This document shows positions 9,523 to 20,062 of a stretch of 64,000 nt of DNA, in pieces. The DNA is taken from positions 5,353,501 to 5,417,500 of the forward strand of contig NZ_PJMS01000001.1 in the NCBI RefSeq assembly GCF_002846555.1, read 5' to 3'. The translations under genes and the position numbers were made by a program. Position 1 is the stretch's first letter. Every line of letters starts with the position of its first letter. Source of the DNA: Aquimarina sp. MAR_2010_214. Its GTDB lineage: Bacteria; Bacteroidota; Bacteroidia; Flavobacteriales; Flavobacteriaceae. The notes beneath the pieces were generated by a model. That model was not told the DNA's origin. It did not search any database and was given only the letters and a program-made list of their open reading frames with translations.

Positions 9523-9842
9523 CTTCTTAAAAATTAGGCTGCAAAGATAATAGAAATTATACAGCGATACTACGTGTTTTCACTTCATTTCATTATATTG
9601 TACATAAAAAAAACACTAGTCAATAACTCATACAAAATCCCCGAGTTAAATTAGAAAACAAATCACAGAACTATCTTTCACTCTGTATTGGTACAGTTAG
9701 ATTGCTCTAGTTATTACTTTACATTTGAAGTTGTGATTTACAAAACCATACAGATAAATCATTTTTACTAGGATAAAACGCTTAGTTTTATCGATAAATT
9801 GCATTTTTTTCGTATCTTTTATATATTTATTAAAACAACCAT
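9523..9842. other. Divergent intergenic region argS / CpeT-like gene
   Basis: Holds the argS -7 element, a candidate + strand -7 element TACATTTG (9720-9727), and a perfect 8-bp inverted repeat GATAAAAC-GCTTA-GTTTTATC (9772-9792) that would sit in the 5' leader of the CpeT-like gene. Nothing coding was seen. Confidence 0.5.
9542..9549 (-). promoter_or_regulatory. Candidate -7 promoter element for argS
   Basis: TATCTTTG on the minus strand matches TAnnTTTG and ends 19 nt before the argS start codon. The -33 position reads TAGT, not TTTG, so support is partial. Confidence 0.5.
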
Positions 9843-10487
9843 ATGAGGCAACTTTTACTAATTATTTTTCTATCAATATTGTTTTCTTCCTGTAATTCTA
9901 CTCCTGTAAAAGATCTTGAATTGCACAATTTGGTAGCATTATTAATTGGTAAATTTTCTAACACAGAACAAGCTGAAAATGATTCTAGTTTTGCCCACCT
10001 TAACTTAATTAATATTAGAATCTGGAAAGACAAACCTGGATACTGGATATATTCTGAAGTATCAGATGCAAAAGATGGTCATAATGTATATAATCAGGTT
10101 ATACTAAATTATGAACGATTGGATTCCTCGACGATTAAGAGCACAAGTTATAAAGTCATTAGCTTACAAGACCATAGTACTGATTTTAATACTCCTGAAT
10201 TCTCTATCAAACCCGCAACCAAACTCTTCGATAGTCTAACTTTAGATAGTTTGAAAATAAAAACCGGATGTCAAGTATATTTTAAGAAAAAGACTTCGAC
10301 AATATATTCTGGCAAAACAGGTAAAGGATCTTGCAACTACGATATTGACTATATTGACTATATCATGAGCACTTATGTAGTTAGTAAAGATAAAATATCT
10401 ATCTGGACTAAAGGATATAACAATAAAGGGAAACAAGTTTGGGGTAAAATCAAAGGACCATATAAATACAAGAAGCTCCCAAATTAA
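9843..10487 (+). CDS. CpeT/CpcT-family (DUF1001) lipoprotein
   Basis: Predicted lipoprotein of 214 residues (lipobox LFSSC, Cys17). The body matches the CpeT/CpcT fold known from cyanobacterial phycobiliprotein lyases. The matching blocks are GKFSNTEQA near the N-terminus, IRIWKD-PGYWIYSE, the central GCQVYFKKK, then GKGSCNYD, and the terminal WTKGYNNKGKQVWG-KGPYKYKK. In cyanobacteria these proteins bind and attach bilins. No phycobiliprotein or bilin gene is present here, so I infer only binding of some hydrophobic or tetrapyrrole-like ligand at the envelope. It converges on the Rrf2 gene, 18 nt apart. Family assignment is good; function is open. Confidence 0.75.
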   Translation: MRQLLLIIFLSILFSSCNSTPVKDLELHNLVALLIGKFSNTEQAENDSSFAHLNLINIRIWKDKPGYWIYSEVSDAKDGHNVYNQVILNYERLDSSTIKSTSYKVISLQDHSTDFNTPEFSIKPATKLFDSLTLDSLKIKTGCQVYFKKKTSTIYSGKTGKGSCNYDIDYIDYIMSTYVVSKDKISIWTKGYNNKGKQVWGKIKGPYKYKKLPN

Positions 10488-10505
10488 TGATTATTTTGTG
10501 ATTGA

Positions 10506-10916
10506 TTACTTCACAAAATCTGCTAATGTCTTATTTTCTAGAACTTTTAATGTACTATCTCTCACTTCAATCATAACGCTGTGTACAGCGCACTTATCTT
10601 CATCAGGACAATCGTCACATTTTTCATAGAAATTAAGACTCACACAAGGCACCATGGCAATAGGTCCTTCTAAAACTCTAATTACAGACGCCATTGTGAT
10701 ATTTTTTGGCTCTTTAATCAAATAATAACCTCCTCCTTTTCCTTTTTTAGAGCCTAAAAAACCTGTTTTTCTTAATGTTAGTAGAATACTTTCTAAAAAT
10801 TTTTGAGAAATATTCTCATTAGAAGCAATCTCTGAGATTAATACAGGATCATCGCATCTCTTTCTTGCAATATATGTAAGTGCCTTTAGGCCATATTTAG
10901 TTTTCTTTGAAAGCAT
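10506..10916 (-). CDS. Rrf2-family transcriptional regulator, likely Fe-S or redox sensing
   Basis: Winged-helix regulator of 136 residues. The N-terminus (MLSKKTKYGLKALTYIA) and the recognition wing region (GFLGSKKGKGGGYYL) are typical of Rrf2. Cysteines at 91, 100, 103 and 109 lie in the loop where IscR and NsrR bind a 2Fe-2S or 4Fe-4S cluster, so cluster binding is likely; the type cannot be told. It sits 72 nt downstream of ctlX on the same strand and could be part of the rocF-ctlX transcript. Whether it controls those genes or a distant regulon (cysteine, Fe-S or NO stress) is not visible. Confidence 0.88.
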   Translation of the reverse strand: MLSKKTKYGLKALTYIARKRCDDPVLISEIASNENISQKFLESILLTLRKTGFLGSKKGKGGGYYLIKEPKNITMASVIRVLEGPIAMVPCVSLNFYEKCDDCPDEDKCAVHSVMIEVRDSTLKVLENKTLADFVK

Positions 10917-10988
10917 ACCTTAATTGATTTCTTGTAATTTACAATTACTTACTAGTTAAATTTGAAGTTTTAACTACAGCTCATAGAA

Positions 10989-11927
10989 CTACAAACTTTT
11001 CGGGAGAAAAACTTCTGCCATCATACAACGTGCACTCCCTCCACCTAATGTTTCAATTGTATTAAGGTTGCTATGAAGAATTGCACAATGCTTTTCTATC
11101 TTGGCAATTTGATCTTTAGTTAAACTCTTAAACGCTGCGGATGACATGACAATATAACGCTTATCTCCCAAACCAACAACTTGAAGCATATTACCCGCAA
11201 AGTTGTTTACTTGATCTTCTGTAATTGCAATAATCTCTTTATCATCATCTCTTAAATGATTAATCAGGTTTTTACGTTCTTTTTTATCATCAATAGATTC
11301 TAAACATACAACTGCAAATGTTTCTCCCACTCCCATCATTACATTAGTATGATATATTGGTAATCGTTTTTCATTAACAGTTTGATACGCTGTAAAGATA
11401 ACGGGTGTATACTCAAAATCTTCACAAAACTCTATAAACAAATCCTCATCTGCACGAGGAGATAATGCACAATATGCTTTTCTATTTACCCTATCTAATA
11501 CCAGACTACCAGTACCTTCAAGAAATAGTTCTTCATCTTCAGCACCAGTATAATCTATAATATTGTTCATCACAAAACCAGACGATTCTATTTGATCTAA
11601 AATTTCTGGTCTACGCTCTTTTCTTCTATTTACTGCAAACATTGGATATAATCCTACATCTCCATTTTCATGAAAAGACACCCAATTATTAGGAAAAATA
11701 GAATCTGGAGTATCATTTTCGTGATCATCATCAATTACAATTACTTTCACTCCTGCTTCTCTTAGTACACTTACAAATTGAGTAAATTCTTCTTGAGCAT
11801 TGATATTAGCAGTTTTTAGATCCACCCCAGTGGTTTCCTGGTAATAATTATTTACAGCTGTTTGTTCGTTCATCCTAAATTGAACAGGACGAATCATTAC
11901 TATGGTATTGGTTATCTGTTTTTCCAA
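10989..11927 (-). CDS. ctlX: Citrulline hydrolase CtlX / guanidino-group modifying enzyme
   Basis: Member of the amidinotransferase / arginine deiminase superfamily, 312 residues, matching the CtlX branch described as splitting citrulline to ornithine, CO2 and ammonia. Visible features are the substrate-binding FPNNWVSFH stretch, the catalytic histidine region YHTNVMMGVGE, and the nucleophile Cys301 in GGGSARCMMAEVFLP. It starts 6 nt after rocF on the same strand, so the two are surely cotranscribed. Arginase and CtlX both yield ornithine, which suggests a small arginine/citrulline breakdown unit. A dimethylarginine hydrolase activity cannot be ruled out from sequence alone. Confidence 0.85.
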   Translation of the reverse strand: MEKQITNTIVMIRPVQFRMNEQTAVNNYYQETTGVDLKTANINAQEEFTQFVSVLREAGVKVIVIDDDHENDTPDSIFPNNWVSFHENGDVGLYPMFAVNRRKERRPEILDQIESSGFVMNNIIDYTGAEDEELFLEGTGSLVLDRVNRKAYCALSPRADEDLFIEFCEDFEYTPVIFTAYQTVNEKRLPIYHTNVMMGVGETFAVVCLESIDDKKERKNLINHLRDDDKEIIAITEDQVNNFAGNMLQVVGLGDKRYIVMSSAAFKSLTKDQIAKIEKHCAILHSNLNTIETLGGGSARCMMAEVFLPKSL

Positions 11928-11933
11928 ATAAAT

Positions 11934-12896
11934 TTAGCTTATCATTTTTTCTGTAATTGTCGTTGTTGTAGCTTTTAACACATCAAAAGCAGCCTCTGCC
12001 ATCTTGTTCCCTTTATTATCTAGTGTAGGGTTGACTTCTACTACTTCAAAGCAAACCGTTTTCTCTGTTCTCACAAATGCTTGAATAATACGAATTGCCT
12101 CATCAATATCAAATCCTCTAGAAACAGGTGTTCCGGTTCCTTTAGAAATCAAATCACAATCCATACTATCAACGTCAAAAGAAACATATATCATATCGCA
12201 GGATTCTAATCTTTGAATTGCTTCTTCTAAACATTTTTCAAAACCACGGTAGCGCATTTCTTCTACCATATAATTTTTAATCCCATTTTCTGCGATTACT
12301 CCTTCTTCTGGCTCTTCTGTATCTCTCACTCCAAAATATACAATATTCTGGTATTCTATCTTTTGACCTTCAATACCAATATTTTTCATTTTATTCCACA
12401 AACCAGCTGTTTCTTCTGACACCTCATTGATCTTAAAATTCAAATTATCATCAGAAAGTGCTGCTGCTAATGGCATACCATGTATATTTCCTGAAGGTGA
12501 TGTATATGGTGAATGTACATCGGCATGAGCATCTATCCACACCACTCCTAATGTTTTGTTTGGAAAAGCTGCCTTTATCCCACTAATCGTACCCAAAGCA
12601 GATGAATGGTCTCCTGACAATACAACAGGGTATGTATTATTTTTAAGATTTCTCTCTACACTATCACTCAATCGGGTACACACGTTAAGCACGCTTCCTA
12701 TTCGCTTAGCGAATGAATTGTTTACTTTATTGTATATGGTTTCATTTTCTGTTTCCACATTTTCATAGGAATACAGATTAAAATAATCATCATTTTTATT
12801 AATAGCTGCAATTTCTATTGCATCAACTCCTAGATCAGAACCTCTTGTTCCTGCTCCAATATCTGATCTATTTTTAACTAATTTAATTTCTTTCAT
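11934..12896 (-). CDS. rocF: Arginase
   Basis: Binuclear Mn enzyme of the ureohydrolase family, 320 residues, converting arginine to ornithine and urea. Metal ligands lie in GDHSSALG, DAHADVHSP and SFDVDSMDCD, and the general-base loop region reads GNIHGMPLA. A conserved glutamate segment (CFEVVEVNPTLD) closes the site. Agmatinase or formiminoglutamase are alternatives within the family, but the DAHADVHSPYTSPSGNIHGMP loop favours arginase. It is the first gene of a pair with ctlX. No urease genes are in the window. Confidence 0.9.
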   Translation of the reverse strand: MKEIKLVKNRSDIGAGTRGSDLGVDAIEIAAINKNDDYFNLYSYENVETENETIYNKVNNSFAKRIGSVLNVCTRLSDSVERNLKNNTYPVVLSGDHSSALGTISGIKAAFPNKTLGVVWIDAHADVHSPYTSPSGNIHGMPLAAALSDDNLNFKINEVSEETAGLWNKMKNIGIEGQKIEYQNIVYFGVRDTEEPEEGVIAENGIKNYMVEEMRYRGFEKCLEEAIQRLESCDMIYVSFDVDSMDCDLISKGTGTPVSRGFDIDEAIRIIQAFVRTEKTVCFEVVEVNPTLDNKGNKMAEAAFDVLKATTTTITEKMIS

Positions 12897-13024
12897 TATT
12901 TATGCTTCTGTTTTTAATCGCTTTCAGAAATACTCTACAATTAAAACATCTTTATCTAATCTATTTTATCAAGTTCATTTTAATACTCATCTCTTTTCAG
13001 AAGTGCATAAAGATAAAATAAAAA

Positions 13025-13056
13025 AGCCTTACTACTATTAATTATAATGTAAGGCT
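13025..13056 (-). terminator. Terminator after gltA
   Basis: Stem AGCCTTAC/GTAAGGCT (13025-13032 with 13049-13056) followed on the minus strand by TTTTTTATTT. It lies 24 nt past the gltA stop codon. Confidence 0.8.
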
Positions 13057-13079
13057 CTTATATTATAAAAATCTAATTT

Positions 13080-14366
13080 TTATCTATTCTCTACTTTTAC
13101 AAAAGGTCTGATATTTTCACCGATATATATCTGTCTTGGTCTTCCAATTGGTTCTTTACGAAGTCTCATCTCTCTCCATTGAGCAATCCATCCTGGCAAT
13201 CTTCCTAAAGCAAACATTACGGTAAACATTTCGGTTGGTATCCCTAAAGCTCTGTATATAATACCAGAATAAAAATCTACATTAGGGTATAGTTTTCTTT
13301 GTATAAAGTATTCATCTTCCAAAGCTACTTTTGCTAATCCTTTAGCAATATCAAGAACAGGGTCCTCAATACCTAAATCTTCAAGTATTTCTTCTGCAGA
13401 TGTTTTTATAATCTTAGCTCTTGGATCAAAGTTTTTATATACTCTATGACCAAACCCCATTAAACGGAAGGGATCATTTTTATCTTTAGCTTTTGCAATA
13501 TACTTAGCAGTATCTCCTCCATCTTCCTTAATTGCTTCAAGCATTTCTATAACAGCTTGATTTGCTCCTCCATGAAGAGGTCCCCATAATGCAGACATTC
13601 CTGCAGATAACGAAGCAAACAATCCTGCATGAGAAGAACCAACAATCCTAACTGTAGAAGTAGAACAGTTTTGTTCATGATCTGCATGAAGGATTAATAA
13701 TTTATCCAATGCATCATATACAAGGTTATTTGATTCATATGCTTTATTAGGTCTTGCAAACATCATTTTATGTAAATTCTGTACATATCCCAATGAGTTA
13801 TCTCCATAATCTAATGGAAGACTTTTTCTTTTTCTCATTGTCCATGCTGCTAACACTGGAAATTTTGCCAGGATTTTCACAATAGCATTATACATTTCTT
13901 CTTCAGAATCAACATCTACCGATCCTGGATTAAAAGCTATTAATGCACTTGTTAAAGAAGACAATACACCCATTGGATGTGCGCTTTTAGGAAATCCATC
14001 CAGGATTTTCTTCATATCTTCATCAACATGAGATTCTTCTTTAATATCTCTATCAAATTTTTCTAATTCTGCTGCAGTAGGTAATTCTCCAAAAATCAAT
14101 AAATAAGCGACTTCTAAAAAATCTGCTTTTTCTGCCAATTCTTCTATAGAATATCCTCGGTATCTTAAAACTCCTTTTTCTCCATCAAGAAATGTAATAC
14201 CACTCACACAACTTCCTGTATTTTTATATCCAGGATCAATGGTTGTAACCCCTCCGGTTACCCCTCTTAGTGTTTTAATATCAATTCCTAATTCTTTCTC
14301 TGTTCCTTCTATTATCGGGAACTCATATTTATTACCGTCGATTTCTAATGTAGCTATTTTTGACAT
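13080..14366 (-). CDS. gltA: Citrate synthase
   Basis: Condenses acetyl-CoA with oxaloacetate in the TCA cycle. The 428-residue form resembles the hexameric, E. coli-like type. The catalytic set is visible: the histidine in GPLHGGANQAV, the histidine in GFGHRVYKNFDPRA, and the aspartate in PNVDFYSG. The N-terminal 50 residues include the beta-rich segment typical of the long bacterial type. It lies 174 nt downstream of eno and is separated from it by a terminator, so it is probably transcribed alone. Confidence 0.98.
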   Translation of the reverse strand: MSKIATLEIDGNKYEFPIIEGTEKELGIDIKTLRGVTGGVTTIDPGYKNTGSCVSGITFLDGEKGVLRYRGYSIEELAEKADFLEVAYLLIFGELPTAAELEKFDRDIKEESHVDEDMKKILDGFPKSAHPMGVLSSLTSALIAFNPGSVDVDSEEEMYNAIVKILAKFPVLAAWTMRKRKSLPLDYGDNSLGYVQNLHKMMFARPNKAYESNNLVYDALDKLLILHADHEQNCSTSTVRIVGSSHAGLFASLSAGMSALWGPLHGGANQAVIEMLEAIKEDGGDTAKYIAKAKDKNDPFRLMGFGHRVYKNFDPRAKIIKTSAEEILEDLGIEDPVLDIAKGLAKVALEDEYFIQRKLYPNVDFYSGIIYRALGIPTEMFTVMFALGRLPGWIAQWREMRLRKEPIGRPRQIYIGENIRPFVKVENR

Positions 14367-14490
14367 GTGATTATTTTAGAGTTTTGCTATTATTGTAGGG
14401 TTGCTAAATTACGAAATATAGTGTTAACATAGTATTAATCATACGATCATTTTTACCCCTACAACTCATTTTCACAATTATAAAAAAAAT

Positions 14491-14520
14491 AAAGCGGCTA
14501 CCTAATTAGATAACCGCTTT
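14491..14520 (-). terminator. Terminator after eno
   Basis: Stem AAAGCGGTTA/TAGCCGCTTT (one mismatch) with a 10-nt loop, followed on the minus strand by ATTTTTTTTAT. Confidence 0.82.
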
Positions 14521-14540
14521 ATAATCGTTTATAGTCTCTA

Positions 14541-15839
<1,299 letters not shown>

Positions 15840-15953
15840 TTATTTTGTTGGATAATTTTAATTCTTCGCAATATACAAAACCAGTACACTTTAAGCTCTT
15901 CAAAAAAACCATAATTTACTACAGAAACCATGATATAATTATGAAGTTATCAA

Positions 15954-15967
15954 CTATAACGTTATAG
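15954..15967. promoter_or_regulatory. 14-bp perfect palindrome upstream of eno
   Basis: CTATAACGTTATAG lies between the carA stop codon and the eno start codon, about 125 nt upstream of eno. It has the symmetry of a dimeric repressor site, but no regulator can be named. It may be chance in AT-rich DNA. Confidence 0.25.
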
Positions 15968-16014
15968 ATTATTGTTTCCTCTAAAGAACCAAAAGTTACT
16001 ATATCATTGTTCTA

Positions 16015-17130
16015 CTATGCTGTGATTTTTGTTTTTTTAATATTCTCGATAAACTGATCAAACAAATAGATCGAATCATTAGGTCCGGGGCTAGCCTCTG
16101 GATGATACTGTACAGAGAAACAGTTTTTATTTTTCATTTTGATTCCTGCAACGGTGTCATCATTAAGATGCACATGAGTTATTTCTACATCTGGGTGTTT
16201 TTCTGTTTCTTCTCTATGTATTGCGAAACCATGATTCTGTGAAGTAATTTCTCCTTTACCTGTAATCAGGTTTTTAACCGGGTGATTTATTCCCCTATGC
16301 CCATTATACATTTTATATGTACTTATCCCATTGGCTAATGCTATTACCTGATGCCCTAAACAAATACCAAATAGTGGCAAATCTTTTTCGAGAATCTCTT
16401 TTGCAGTTGCAATTGCTTGGGTTAATGGTTCTGGATCACCAGGACCATTAGAAAGGAAGTATCCATCTGGCTCCCATCCACTCATTTCTTCGAATGTAGC
16501 ATTATAAGGAAATACTTTTATATATGCATCTCTGCTTGTCAGGTTACGAAGTATATTTTTCTTTATTCCTATATCTAAAGCTGAAATCTTATAAGTAGCA
16601 TTAGGGTCACCTACAAAATAAGGTGCTGTAGTAGAAACTTTTGAAGCTAGTTCTAAACCATTCATATCAGGAACTGCTGCTAGTTCCTTTTTTAATTTAT
16701 CTACATCATCAACCTCTGTAGAGATCACAGCATTCATTGCTCCATTATCCCTAATATAGCTTACTAATGCTCTTGTATCTACATCAGAAATTGCTAAGAG
16801 ATTATGTTTTTCTAAAAATTCTTGTAAAGAACTATCTGCTAGGTCTCGGGAATATTCGTAACTAAAATTCTTAACAATCAGGCCCGCAATTTTAATGGAA
16901 TCAGATTCTATTTCGTTTTCGTTAGTTCCATAATTACCTATATGCGCATTGGTAGCTACCATTAATTGCCCGTAATACGAAGGGTCTGTAAAAATTTCCT
17001 GGTAACCTGTCATACCAGTATTAAAACATACTTCACCAAAAGCACTACCTTCTCTTCCCACAGCTTTGCCATGAAAAATTGTACCATCTGCTAATAAAAG
17101 AACTGCTTTTTTTCGAGATTGATATTTCAT
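16015..17130 (-). CDS. carA: Carbamoyl-phosphate synthase small (glutaminase) subunit
   Basis: Releases ammonia from glutamine for carbamoyl phosphate synthesis, feeding pyrimidine and arginine pathways. The 371 residues comprise the N-terminal CPSase small-chain domain (LADGTIFHGKAVG, GEVCFNTGMTGYQEI) and a C-terminal class I amidotransferase. The latter has nucleophile Cys in FGICLGHQ and the His/Glu pair in VQYHPEASPGP. carB is not adjacent. It lies downstream of rplQ, beyond a strong terminator. Confidence 0.97.
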   Translation of the reverse strand: MKYQSRKKAVLLLADGTIFHGKAVGREGSAFGEVCFNTGMTGYQEIFTDPSYYGQLMVATNAHIGNYGTNENEIESDSIKIAGLIVKNFSYEYSRDLADSSLQEFLEKHNLLAISDVDTRALVSYIRDNGAMNAVISTEVDDVDKLKKELAAVPDMNGLELASKVSTTAPYFVGDPNATYKISALDIGIKKNILRNLTSRDAYIKVFPYNATFEEMSGWEPDGYFLSNGPGDPEPLTQAIATAKEILEKDLPLFGICLGHQVIALANGISTYKMYNGHRGINHPVKNLITGKGEITSQNHGFAIHREETEKHPDVEITHVHLNDDTVAGIKMKNKNCFSVQYHPEASPGPNDSIYLFDQFIENIKKTKITA

Positions 17131-17249
17131 TTGTTATACCTTTTGTTTTTAATGGTCTGACAAAATTCACATAGTATTTGTTTGGATTGGCATTTCAATC
17201 TTTACTACCATGTTTGTTTCATCGTTTTCAACTTTATTTGATTATAAAA

Positions 17250-17267
17250 TTTCCGTTTTGGCGGAAA
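17250..17267 (-). terminator. Second weak hairpin in the rplQ-carA gap
   Basis: TTTCCG/CGGAAA stem with a 6-nt loop, followed on the minus strand by TTTTAT. It could be a tandem terminator behind the main one or part of the carA leader. Confidence 0.35.
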
Positions 17268-17292
17268 CTAACTTTTTAGAATTATTCAAAAA

Positions 17293-17323
17293 AAAAGGAT
17301 AAACGACGAACGTTTATCCTTTT
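17293..17323 (-). terminator. Terminator of the ribosomal superoperon
   Basis: Perfect 13-bp stem AAAAGGATAAACG/CGTTTATCCTTTT with a 5-nt loop, running on the minus strand into a T tract of nine. It lies 29 nt after the rplQ stop codon. Confidence 0.92.
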
Positions 17324-17351
17324 ATTATTATGTGCGATTCGCATTTTTCAT

Positions 17352-17855
17352 TTACTCTTCTTCAGAACTAGTAGTTTCGGTTACTGGTGCTACGGGAGCA
17401 GTTTCAGCTTTCTTTCCTTTACCACCTCTTCTTCTTGATTTCTTTTTAGCAGGCTTACCAGCATTGTATAGCTCGTTATAATCTACTAATTCGATCATAG
17501 CCATATCTGCATTATCCCCAAGACGGTTACCAAGTTTTATAATTCTTGTGTATCCACCTGGTCTATCTCCTATTTTAGAAGACACATCTCCGAACAACTC
17601 TGCTACAGCATACTTATTATTCCCAAGACGACTAAAAGCAATTCGTCTATTATGAGTAGATTCTGCAGTAGTCGTGTTATTTTCTGCTTTTGCTTTTGTC
17701 ACTAATGGCTCTACAAACTGCTTAAGTGCTTTTGCTTTTGCAACTGTAGTGTTGATTCTTTTGTGCTCTATTAGAGAACAAGCCATATTCGCAAGCATTG
17801 CTTTACGATGTGCTGTTTTTCTCCCTAAGTGATTTACTTTTTTTCCGTGTCTCAT
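17352..17855 (-). CDS. rplQ: Ribosomal protein L17 with charged C-terminal tail
   Basis: Large-subunit protein near the exit tunnel. The core ([21 protein letters not shown] through [15 protein letters not shown] and [22 protein letters not shown]) is standard. The protein has 167 residues against about 127 in E. coli. The extra 35-40 are a Lys/Arg-rich stretch followed by a Pro/Thr/Glu tail that ends in SSEEE, as seen in other Bacteroidota. It is the last gene of the superoperon, 63 nt after rpoA. Confidence 0.97.
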   Translation of the reverse strand: MRHGKKVNHLGRKTAHRKAMLANMACSLIEHKRINTTVAKAKALKQFVEPLVTKAKAENNTTTAESTHNRRIAFSRLGNNKYAVAELFGDVSSKIGDRPGGYTRIIKLGNRLGDNADMAMIELVDYNELYNAGKPAKKKSRRRGGKGKKAETAPVAPVTETTSSEEE

Positions 17856-17918
17856 GACATTTTATTTTAATCATCATCTTGCTCAATCTGCCTCATGCAG
17901 AGAGCAAACTATGATGGA

Positions 17919-18911
17919 TTAGTCTTTATCTAATTTGTATTTTGAAAGATCCATACCAAAGTTAAGTCCTTTAACATTCACTAATTCTTCAAGTTCTGTT
18001 AAAGATTTCTTACCAAAGTTACGAAACTTCATTAAGTCATTTTTATTGTAAGATACCAAATCTCCTAAAGTATCTACCTCTGCTGCTTTTAAACAATTAA
18101 GTGCACGTACAGAAAGATCCATATCGATCAATTTAGTTTTTAACAACTGTCTCATGTGAAGTGATTCTTCATCATAAGTTTCTGTTTGTGCAATTTCATC
18201 AGCTTCTAATGTAATACGCTCATCAGAGAATAACATAAAGTGATGGATTAATATTTTAGCAGCTTCGGTTAATGCATCTTTTGGATGAATAGATCCATCT
18301 GTTACAATTTCGAAAACTAATTTTTCGTAATCTGTTTTTTGCTCTACACGATAGTTCTCAATGCTATACTTAACATTTTTGATTGGAGTGTAAATAGAAT
18401 CTGTAAAAATGGTTCCAATAGGAGCGTTAGCTTTCTTATTTTCTTCAGCAGGAACATAACCTCTACCTTTTTCGATAGTAATTTCTAGGTTAAGTGCTAC
18501 TTTTTTATCCATGTTACAGATTACAAGATCAGGATTTAACACCTGGAATCCAGAAATAAATTTCTGAAAATCACCAGCAGTTAATTGCTCTTGACCCGAA
18601 ATAGAGATCGTCACAGATTCATTATCTATATCTTCTATTTGACGCTTAAAACGTACTTGTTTAAGATTTAAGATAATCTCGGTAACATCTTCTACTACTC
18701 CAGAGATCGTAGAGAACTCATGATCTACACCTTCTATTCTAAGAGAAGTTATAGCGAATCCCTCTAAAGAAGATAGCAAAACTCTTCGTAAAGCGTTACC
18801 AACTGTTAATCCATACCCTGGTTCTAATGGTCTAAATTCAAATTTACCATCGAACTCAGTAGAGTCGATCATGATAACTTTATCGGGCTTCTGAAAATTT
18901 AATATTGCCAT
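17919..18911 (-). CDS. rpoA: RNA polymerase alpha subunit
   Basis: Scaffold for RNA polymerase assembly, 330 residues. The N-terminal dimerisation domain contains [20 protein letters not shown]. The C-terminal domain (from about residue 250) has the helix-hairpin-helix that contacts UP elements and activators ([32 protein letters not shown]). It lies between rpsD (23 nt) and rplQ, the classical alpha operon order. Confidence 0.98.
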   Translation of the reverse strand: MAILNFQKPDKVIMIDSTEFDGKFEFRPLEPGYGLTVGNALRRVLLSSLEGFAITSLRIEGVDHEFSTISGVVEDVTEIILNLKQVRFKRQIEDIDNESVTISISGQEQLTAGDFQKFISGFQVLNPDLVICNMDKKVALNLEITIEKGRGYVPAEENKKANAPIGTIFTDSIYTPIKNVKYSIENYRVEQKTDYEKLVFEIVTDGSIHPKDALTEAAKILIHHFMLFSDERITLEADEIAQTETYDEESLHMRQLLKTKLIDMDLSVRALNCLKAAEVDTLGDLVSYNKNDLMKFRNFGKKSLTELEELVNVKGLNFGMDLSKYKLDKD

Positions 18912-18934
18912 GTTATTGTTTCTTCTTAGAGTTA

Positions 18935-19540
18935 TTACTTAGAGTATAATTCGACGATGAATTGTTCGTTAATGTTTTCCGGAATTTGAATTCTAGCCGG
19001 AACAGATACAAAAGTACCTTGCTTAGTATCATTATTGAACGTAATCCATTCATACACTTTACTGTTATTAGCAAGAGAGTTCTGAATTACTTCTAATGAT
19101 TTTGATTTTTCTCTTACTCCAACAACATCTCCTGCTTTCAGTTGATAAGAAGGAATGTTAACTTGTTGTCCATTAACAGTTATATGTCTGTGAGAAACTA
19201 ACTGTCTTGCTCCTCTACGAGAATTTGCCAATCCCATTCTGAATACTACATTATCCAAACGAGATTCACAAAGTTGAAGTAATACCTCACCAGTAATTCC
19301 TTGAGCACGTGTTGCTTTTTCGAACATGTTACGGAATTGACGCTCTAATACTCCATACGTATACTTTGCTTTTTGCTTTTCCATTAACTGGATAGCATAC
19401 TCACTTTTCTTTCCTCTACGTCTGTTGTTTCCGTGTTGTCCCGGCGGGTAATTTCTTTTTTCGAATGACTTATCGTCTCCGAAGATCGCTTCGCCAAATT
19501 TACGAGCGATTTTAGTTTTTGGACCAGTATATCTTGCCAT
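18935..19540 (-). CDS. rpsD: Ribosomal protein S4
   Basis: 16S-binding assembly protein, 201 residues. The S4 RNA-binding domain ([31 protein letters not shown]) is clear. The zinc-binding cysteines of some S4 proteins are missing from the N-terminus, so this is the zinc-free form. A 130-nt gap with a hairpin separates it from rpsK, longer than any other gap in this cluster except that before rplC. Confidence 0.98.
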   Translation of the reverse strand: MARYTGPKTKIARKFGEAIFGDDKSFEKRNYPPGQHGNNRRRGKKSEYAIQLMEKQKAKYTYGVLERQFRNMFEKATRAQGITGEVLLQLCESRLDNVVFRMGLANSRRGARQLVSHRHITVNGQQVNIPSYQLKAGDVVGVREKSKSLEVIQNSLANNSKVYEWITFNNDTKQGTFVSVPARIQIPENINEQFIVELYSK

Positions 19541-19642
19541 TATTAATAATTTAGTTACTTAGGATGATTATGAATTAAGGTCTCTTTCCTTCGACAATCA
19601 ATACTCCTAATTTAGATTTACTTATTTTTATTTATATAAAAG

Positions 19643-19665
19643 ATCCCGAAATTAAAATTCGGGAT
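19643..19665 (-). terminator. Hairpin between rpsK and rpsD (possible attenuator)
   Basis: Stem ATCCCGAA/TTCGGGAT (8 bp) with a 7-nt loop, followed on the minus strand by TCTTTTATAT. It begins 5 nt after the rpsK stop codon, inside an operon, so it may reduce read-through into rpsD-rpoA-rplQ or act in autoregulation. Confidence 0.5.
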
Positions 19666-19670
19666 AAAAA

Positions 19671-20054
19671 TTATACTCTACGTCTTTTTGGAGGACGGCA
19701 TCCGTTATGGGGCATTGGAGTAACATCAATAATTTCTGAAACCTCAATACCTGAATTATGAAGAGAACGTATTGCCGATTCTCTACCATTACCTGGACCT
19801 TTAACATATACCTTTACCTTCTTAAGTCCAGCTTCGATAGCTACTTTAGAAGCATCTTCTGCGGCTAATTGGGCAGCATAAGGAGTATTCTTCTTAGAAC
19901 CTCTAAAACCCATTTTACCAGCAGAAGACCAAGAAATAACGTCTCCCTTTTTATTTGTTAACGAAATAATTATGTTGTTAAAAGAAGCTGTTACGTGTGC
20001 TTCTCCTACTGATTCAACAATTACTTTACGTTTTTTTGAAGTTGACTTTGCCAT
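19671..20054 (-). CDS. rpsK: Ribosomal protein S11
   Basis: Platform protein of the small subunit, 127 residues. The family hallmark blocks [17 protein letters not shown] and [15 protein letters not shown] are present, and the C-terminus [15 protein letters not shown] is the expected end. It starts 8 nt after rpsM. Confidence 0.98.
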   Translation of the reverse strand: MAKSTSKKRKVIVESVGEAHVTASFNNIIISLTNKKGDVISWSSAGKMGFRGSKKNTPYAAQLAAEDASKVAIEAGLKKVKVYVKGPGNGRESAIRSLHNSGIEVSEIIDVTPMPHNGCRPPKRRRV

Positions 20055-20062
20055 ACTACTTA

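Noticed and set aside
9843..10487. Photosynthesis-related gene transfer from cyanobacteria
   Set aside because: Base composition and codon use look like the neighbours, a lipoprotein signal is present and no pigment gene is nearby; recent transfer is not supported.
15954..15967. Palindrome upstream of eno as a known operator
   Set aside because: No regulator can be matched, and a 14-bp AT-rich palindrome may arise by chance; kept only as a low-confidence site.
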